This document shows, in pieces, positions 59,898 through 64,000 of a DNA stretch of 64,000 nucleotides (position 1 is its first letter; every line of letters begins with the position of its first letter). The notes below the pieces were generated by a model. It saw only the letters and a list, made by a program, of their open reading frames with translations. It did not search any database and was not told where the DNA came from. The DNA is from Datisca glomerata (lineage: Eukaryota; Streptophyta; Magnoliopsida; Cucurbitales; Datiscaceae): NCBI GenBank assembly GCA_003255025.1, contig QANY01004052.1, forward strand, positions 620,001 through 684,000. The letters run 5' to 3'. A program made the translations under genes and the position numbers.

Positions 59898-60957
59898 ATT
59901 CTGTTTAAGGGGTGCAAGCTTTGGAACGATCACAAAATGGGGTTCTCGGGTCTAAGGAAACGTCGCTTACCAAACATTCATTGCTGGAAAGGAAAGAAGA
60001 AAGGATAACAGTAGATCATTGCTTTCAATTTCACGAAAAAATCATATGAAAGATTCACAAATTGTTAGTTCCCGAAGTAGACGATATCGAATGGAGATTG
60101 AATAAAATGAAAGAGTTTGGAAAAAATCATATGATAGGAAAAGTGTAGAGCTTCCCACACTCTGAAGCAGGATCGCCTTCTCTTTGAAGGAACATGAGGT
60201 GATCTGTTCAATTGGGGCCGTTTATTTCAGTAAATGAACGTCCCAGATTGAATTCTGCTAAAAGATAAAACATAAGGCTGTAACTTTATTGCAAGTCACA
60301 ACAGTCATATTTGGCCGTTCAGATATGAGCGGATGATCCAGATCTAATCAACATAATCTCTTGTTGTGGATCCAACGTGAATGGATCTATTTTCCCACCC
60401 CCACTTGTCGGGGTACCAAGCTGCTAACCGAAATGTGAACTTGTTTTTAGAGCTTTTCAATATATTATTTTGAGAGCATAAATTTATTTTAAATCTAGAT
60501 TTAGAATAGGTCAGTAAGTAGCACATTTATCAAACGACTAAATTTTTACGCTTCAGTTGTTTATTTTTTTCAATACAGCTGACATTAATTTTCTGGAAAG
60601 CAACAACAATGCCAAACTGGCTTGAGCTTAGGGAGATTAGGAGTTAGAGTTTGTTTATTCGAAAAAAATGATAAGAAAAGTCAATTTTGCAGCTTATATT
60701 ACAAAAATAAACGAAAAACTTTTTTTTTGGCAAAAATTATCGAAAATGGCCAAAGAAATAGTTAATTTTTATAAAAGTTATACAGATGTAAATAAACTAC
60801 TTACGTTATTATGGTCATTTTTTAAGGAAAAATTTTTCTGACCATTTTTGCAATTTGAGCTGAAAAATTGGACATTTTTGCCTTTTCTTTTCAAAGCCCA
60901 ACTCAAATGGAAGTTCTTTGTTTTCATCAAAATTCAAGTGAAAACTGCCTTGCAAAC
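59898..60957. other. non-coding DNA without recognised element
   Basis: A relatively balanced stretch (59,898-60,470) with no sustained frame, then AT-rich DNA. Nothing identifiable. Confidence 0.4.
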
Positions 60958-61740
60958 TAGAGGTGAGCCAAATGGTTAAAACTGATAAAACTACATCAAT
61001 TGAACTGAACCGGACCATAATGGTTCAGTCAGTTTTAGATTTATAATACATTGAGAGTTCAATTTGGTTTATAATTTCTCTGTCTCTCTTCGTTCTCCAT
61101 CCCTTTGCTCTCTCTCTCTCTCTCTATGGTTACTTCAAAGATATATAAGATGAAGATGAAAGATTCGATGTTTGATTTTGATAAATTGAGCTTGAGACTA
61201 CTGTTAGTGGTAGAAAGGATGCTTGGTCGAATATGATTTTGAAAAATCAAAGCGTACGGCTAGAGGGAAGAAAAAATCACTTTGAATATGATTTTGAAAA
61301 ATCAAAGCGTTCATTAGGATTTGTGCATTTAGTTTGTCTATGTTCTCTTTTGTGTTGTTTGGATTTTTTAGAGCTAAGAATGATTTTTTAGCGATATGTT
61401 TGTAAGTTTTGATTATGAATTTTCTTTTTAACATTAGTTTGAAGTTATTAGTGTTTAGATAGTCTTTAATCCTGTAATTGTTCACTAGATATTGCATAAG
61501 TTTTAGGGTGTTCTTTCTGAAACTGGATTTTTGATTGTTTAGAGATGAATATTGAATAAGTTTGAAAGATTTTTTGCATCGTTTGAACAAATCATAAAAT
61601 TGACCGAATCGAACCGATATTGAGCGGTTTGATTTTCACTCTTTCAATGGTTCATTTCAGTTTGTAATACACGGAATTTGATTTTACGGTTCAGTTCAAT
61701 TTAGACATTTAAGCGATCCGAACCGAACCGATTGCACACA
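60958..61740. mobile_element. small DNA element of AGAGGTGAGC...GGTTCGGTT type
   Basis: Starts TAGAGGTGAGCCAAATGGTT and ends CCGAACCGAACCGATTGCAC. The GGTTCGGTT-like words sit inside both ends in opposite orientation. This end structure is common among short plant elements beginning AGGGGTGAGCA. A CT microsatellite (61,110-61,126) and a 54-bp-spaced direct repeat containing GATTTTGAAAAATC (61,234 and 61,288) lie inside. The 128-residue minus frame over the centre (61,590-61,204) is Lys/Asn/Phe-rich AT translation, not a supported gene. Superfamily unclear; no target duplication established. Confidence 0.5.
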
Positions 61741-63086
61741 TATATGTAAACTATGTGAATGATAGTTAAAACTGTGAATGATCACTTTATACCTTAATTT
61801 GTGTAAAACATTACCCATTTACGTATGACTCGAAATTTATATAATCAATAGAGTACCGACAACCTAGAGATGCTGTTTTTCCTACAGTCCTATGCTGTTT
61901 TTCCTATATTCTAAATTTGATTGATCTAAATCATACAAATCTGATGTATGCTAGATCAACCAAACTTTCACCCGAGAATCTCTTTCCCCAAATCAAACAA
62001 GGGAAATTGGAGAACAAAGAAAATTGAAATCACCCACAATGCTTTTTTGATATTACAGGTGAAAAAGATGTGAATGCATGCGAAGATAGGAATACGACAA
62101 CAATCCTATAAAAAGGGATGAGACGGTGAAAGAAAAAAATTCAAACAAAAGATTCCCAGGAAAAGACCCAATATTTCCCCATGTTTTATGTCCAATTTAG
62201 ACATCCCATTGTCTAAAGAATGCAACTGTTGGTCAAATTTATTATGGTGCCTACTTGGCCACATTTGTTTCTCAAATTTATTTCTTGTATTTATGATGCT
62301 GACTCCATTTGTGAAGAAAGGAAAAAAAACAAGACATTAAGACAATAAGAGGATAAACAAGGTAATTTGATTAACTATTAATTACAAGGCTAATTTTATT
62401 AATGCTATCTACTTTTTGTTTCAAGAACTATTTGTTATCTATAAATCATTATTTTACAACTACACAATGTAATCATTCTTTCTCAAAAATATTATACCTA
62501 ACAAGTTAGGTTGACGTATGTAGTTAAACATCTATGTTCATACCCGGAGCTCGTATGTTCGAGTTATATTCATCTATTCTCTTTAAATTTGTAATGTAAT
62601 TTTGACAAAAAAATGATTATATGTATGTTGCCATTATTAATTTCTTATCTTTCTTTGATCCTTTTAATATCCTAACAAAAAAACATTTTTTTGTCGAATA
62701 ATATACTAATAAAAAATCACATAAGTTGATTGAATCGTAAGAATACTCAAATATATTCTAATCCACATAATAAAGTGTTGTCTCATAATTTCTTCATCTT
62801 TTGATTATTCCAACTAGACTAGACAACCACAAACTTTTACTTGAAGATAGAAACATACTTTTATCCATTAATTTATTTCTAGAGTAGTGTCATGCATTAT
62901 TCTGACATTGCTATGTTTTGATAGTAGATATGACATGAAATTACTTATATAACTGATAATATATACTGTTTTTCTTTCTTTTCTAAAAATACTTCTTAAG
63001 TCTAATATGTGATCAGATAGTATCTAATGTACGTAATCTAATGTTATCGAACAACACAGTGCTATGTTTCATATACGGATAATGCC
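61741..63086. other. AT-rich DNA, possible SINE-like scrap
   Basis: No gene. About 62,505-62,590 includes GTATGTAGTTAAACATC and GTATGTTCGAGTTAT, spaced like weak Pol III A and B boxes. Evidence is slight. Confidence 0.3.
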
Positions 63087-63285
63087 TAGTAGGGGTGAAC
63101 ATTTTTTTTATAGAGTAGATAAAATTGAACCGAACTTAACTGAAAATGACCGGTTTAGTCAGTTATTTATGAATAGAAACTGTTGGTTTAGTTTGGGCGG
63201 CTCAATTTTACTTAACGGTTCGACAATTTGATAATATTGATAAATCGAGTTTGGTTCAATTATTAGTAAAAAACTGAACCAAACC
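63087..63285. mobile_element. second AGGGGTGAACA...GGTTC-type element, fragment
   Basis: Starts TAGTAGGGGTGAACATT, followed by TTGAACCGAACTTAAC and, at the other side, CTGAACCAAACC. Resembles the 60,958 element but shorter, and its right terminus is not clear. Confidence 0.45.
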
Positions 63286-63779
63286 ATCTCTGTGAGAGTT
63301 TTACAAGACATGATTGTTATTCAAGACAATGTTGTTTTTGGCCATTCAAAATGATGTCGTTTTGAAGAAAATTAATAGATATTTAATGAAAGATTTTAAT
63401 TGTAAATTTTAAATAGTTTAAAGTTTAAACTATAACGTTTTATAATTTATATTTTAAAATATTTATTAGTGAATAAAAGTATAATTTTTTCTACAGTCCA
63501 CTCAGCTTTATAAAAAAAACTGGTTCATATTTCTGTATTTATATAATAATCAGACCCGTGATACGTGTAAAAAGAGTAGTTAATTAGCTAAATTATTAGC
63601 CAATTTTTGGCGGGTATTATTCAGGCTCTTCCACTGAAATTCTGAATCTCACAACACAAGTAAAACAAATAATAACACTCCATAACGCAGCTTTAATAAA
63701 GAACCCCCAAAATAGTTGATAAAAAAAACCCCAAAATAATAAAAAAACTTTACTCTTTAATGCCAAACAATCCCTAATC
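63286..63779. other. AT-rich spacer before promoter-like DNA
   Basis: No gene recognised. The minus frame at 63,823-63,617 has no motif. Confidence 0.4.
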
Positions 63780-64000
63780 AGAGGAGCCACTGACGTAAGA
63801 CATGTGGACCACGTGGTCCCCACATCAACTTAGGGATTCGCGCTTTCTCCTTTGTGGGACCCTTTTGTTCCCGCCTCTCATCGATGACGTGACCGCTCTT
63901 TTTAGACTCACAGGCTTAGCTCCTTTACTTTTAGCCGTTTGATTGAAAACGATACCCCCATGCGTCACACTCTATTATTCCCCTCTCTCTTTCTCTCTTC
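63780..64000 (+). promoter_or_regulatory. promoter-like region for a gene beyond the right edge
   Basis: GC content rises. A 14-bp perfect palindrome, GGACCACGTGGTCC (63,806-63,819), contains the CACGTG G-box. TGACGTAAG (63,791) and ATGACGTGACC (about 63,882) are bZIP-type sites. The last 25 bases are a CT-rich tract like plant 5' leaders. The strand and the existence of a downstream gene are inferred. Confidence 0.45.

Noticed and set aside
61204..61590. 128-residue minus-strand frame
   Set aside because: Composition is Lys/Asn/Phe/Ile-rich as expected from AT-rich DNA, with no motif. It spans the inside of a small DNA element.

Overview
This window looks like transposon-dense, heterochromatin-like DNA of a flowering plant, probably a eudicot. 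It is AT-rich, has no intact host gene that I can recognise, and contains decayed copies of element classes typical of angiosperms: Copia LTR retrotransposons with initiator-Met-tRNA primer sites, CACTA (En/Spm) transposons with CACTA ends and 3-bp target duplications, a Mutator-like (FAR1/FHY3-type) transposase, an Ulp1-type protease gene of the kind carried by plant MULEs, solo LTRs, and an endogenous caulimovirid-like (pararetrovirus) fragment. Almost every coding stretch is broken by stops and frameshifts.

Layout. 1-3.5 kb: AT-rich DNA with a 19-bp tandem array and an unrecognised gene fragment with an acidic tail. 3.5-11.1 kb: an array of alternating GGCGTTTGG/CCAAACGCC motifs, a decayed FAR1-like MULE transposase (+), a 111-bp-arm inverted repeat, then a multi-exon Ulp1-like gene (-) convergent with it, together resembling a Ulp1-carrying MULE. 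12.2-18.0 kb: a near-identical 1.92-kb unit repeated three times in tandem, followed by a CACTA-like terminus at 19,334 and a GAGCTC-rich minisatellite. 21.3-42.0 kb: Copia-1, split by a 14.4-kb CACTA element (CACTA-1, 22,197-36,581, target duplication ACT). CACTA-1 holds its own TNP2 and Transposase_24-like pseudogenes, the viral fragment (22.93-26.48 kb, edged by AT microsatellites) and a second, non-autonomous CACTA element (CACTA-2, 27,734-31,897, target duplication AAT). The right CACTA-1/Copia-1 junction is then duplicated downstream (39.49-41.40 kb), starting exactly at an undetermined base.

42.6-53.7 kb: Copia-2, a structurally complete element with both LTRs, interrupted by a 1.93-kb solo LTR (target duplication ATTAC) and a 4-kb relative of CACTA-2 (CACTA-3). 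Removing the two insertions leaves about 5.1 kb, a normal Copia length. 54.0-57.6 kb: 5' half of Copia-3 joined to the right half of CACTA-4, whose end sits in an LTR fragment related to the solo LTR (to 59.9 kb). 60-64 kb: low-copy-looking AT-rich DNA with two small elements of the AGGGGTGAGCA/GGTTCGGTT kind and, at the extreme right edge, promoter-like sequence (palindromic G-box, TGACG motifs, pyrimidine-rich tract) that may serve a gene outside the window.

There is no cooperating host pathway here. The biology is the layering of insertions, which can be ordered from interruptions and target duplications. The most noteworthy points are the viral fragment bounded by (AT)n on both sides inside a CACTA element, a 50-bp scrap of the same viral protease at a Copia breakpoint 11 kb away, the triplicated 1.92-kb unit, arrays of near-perfect palindromes at CACTA-2-family ends, and the hairpin between the MULE transposase and the Ulp1-like gene. 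Most family names rest on motifs read by eye; no database search was possible.
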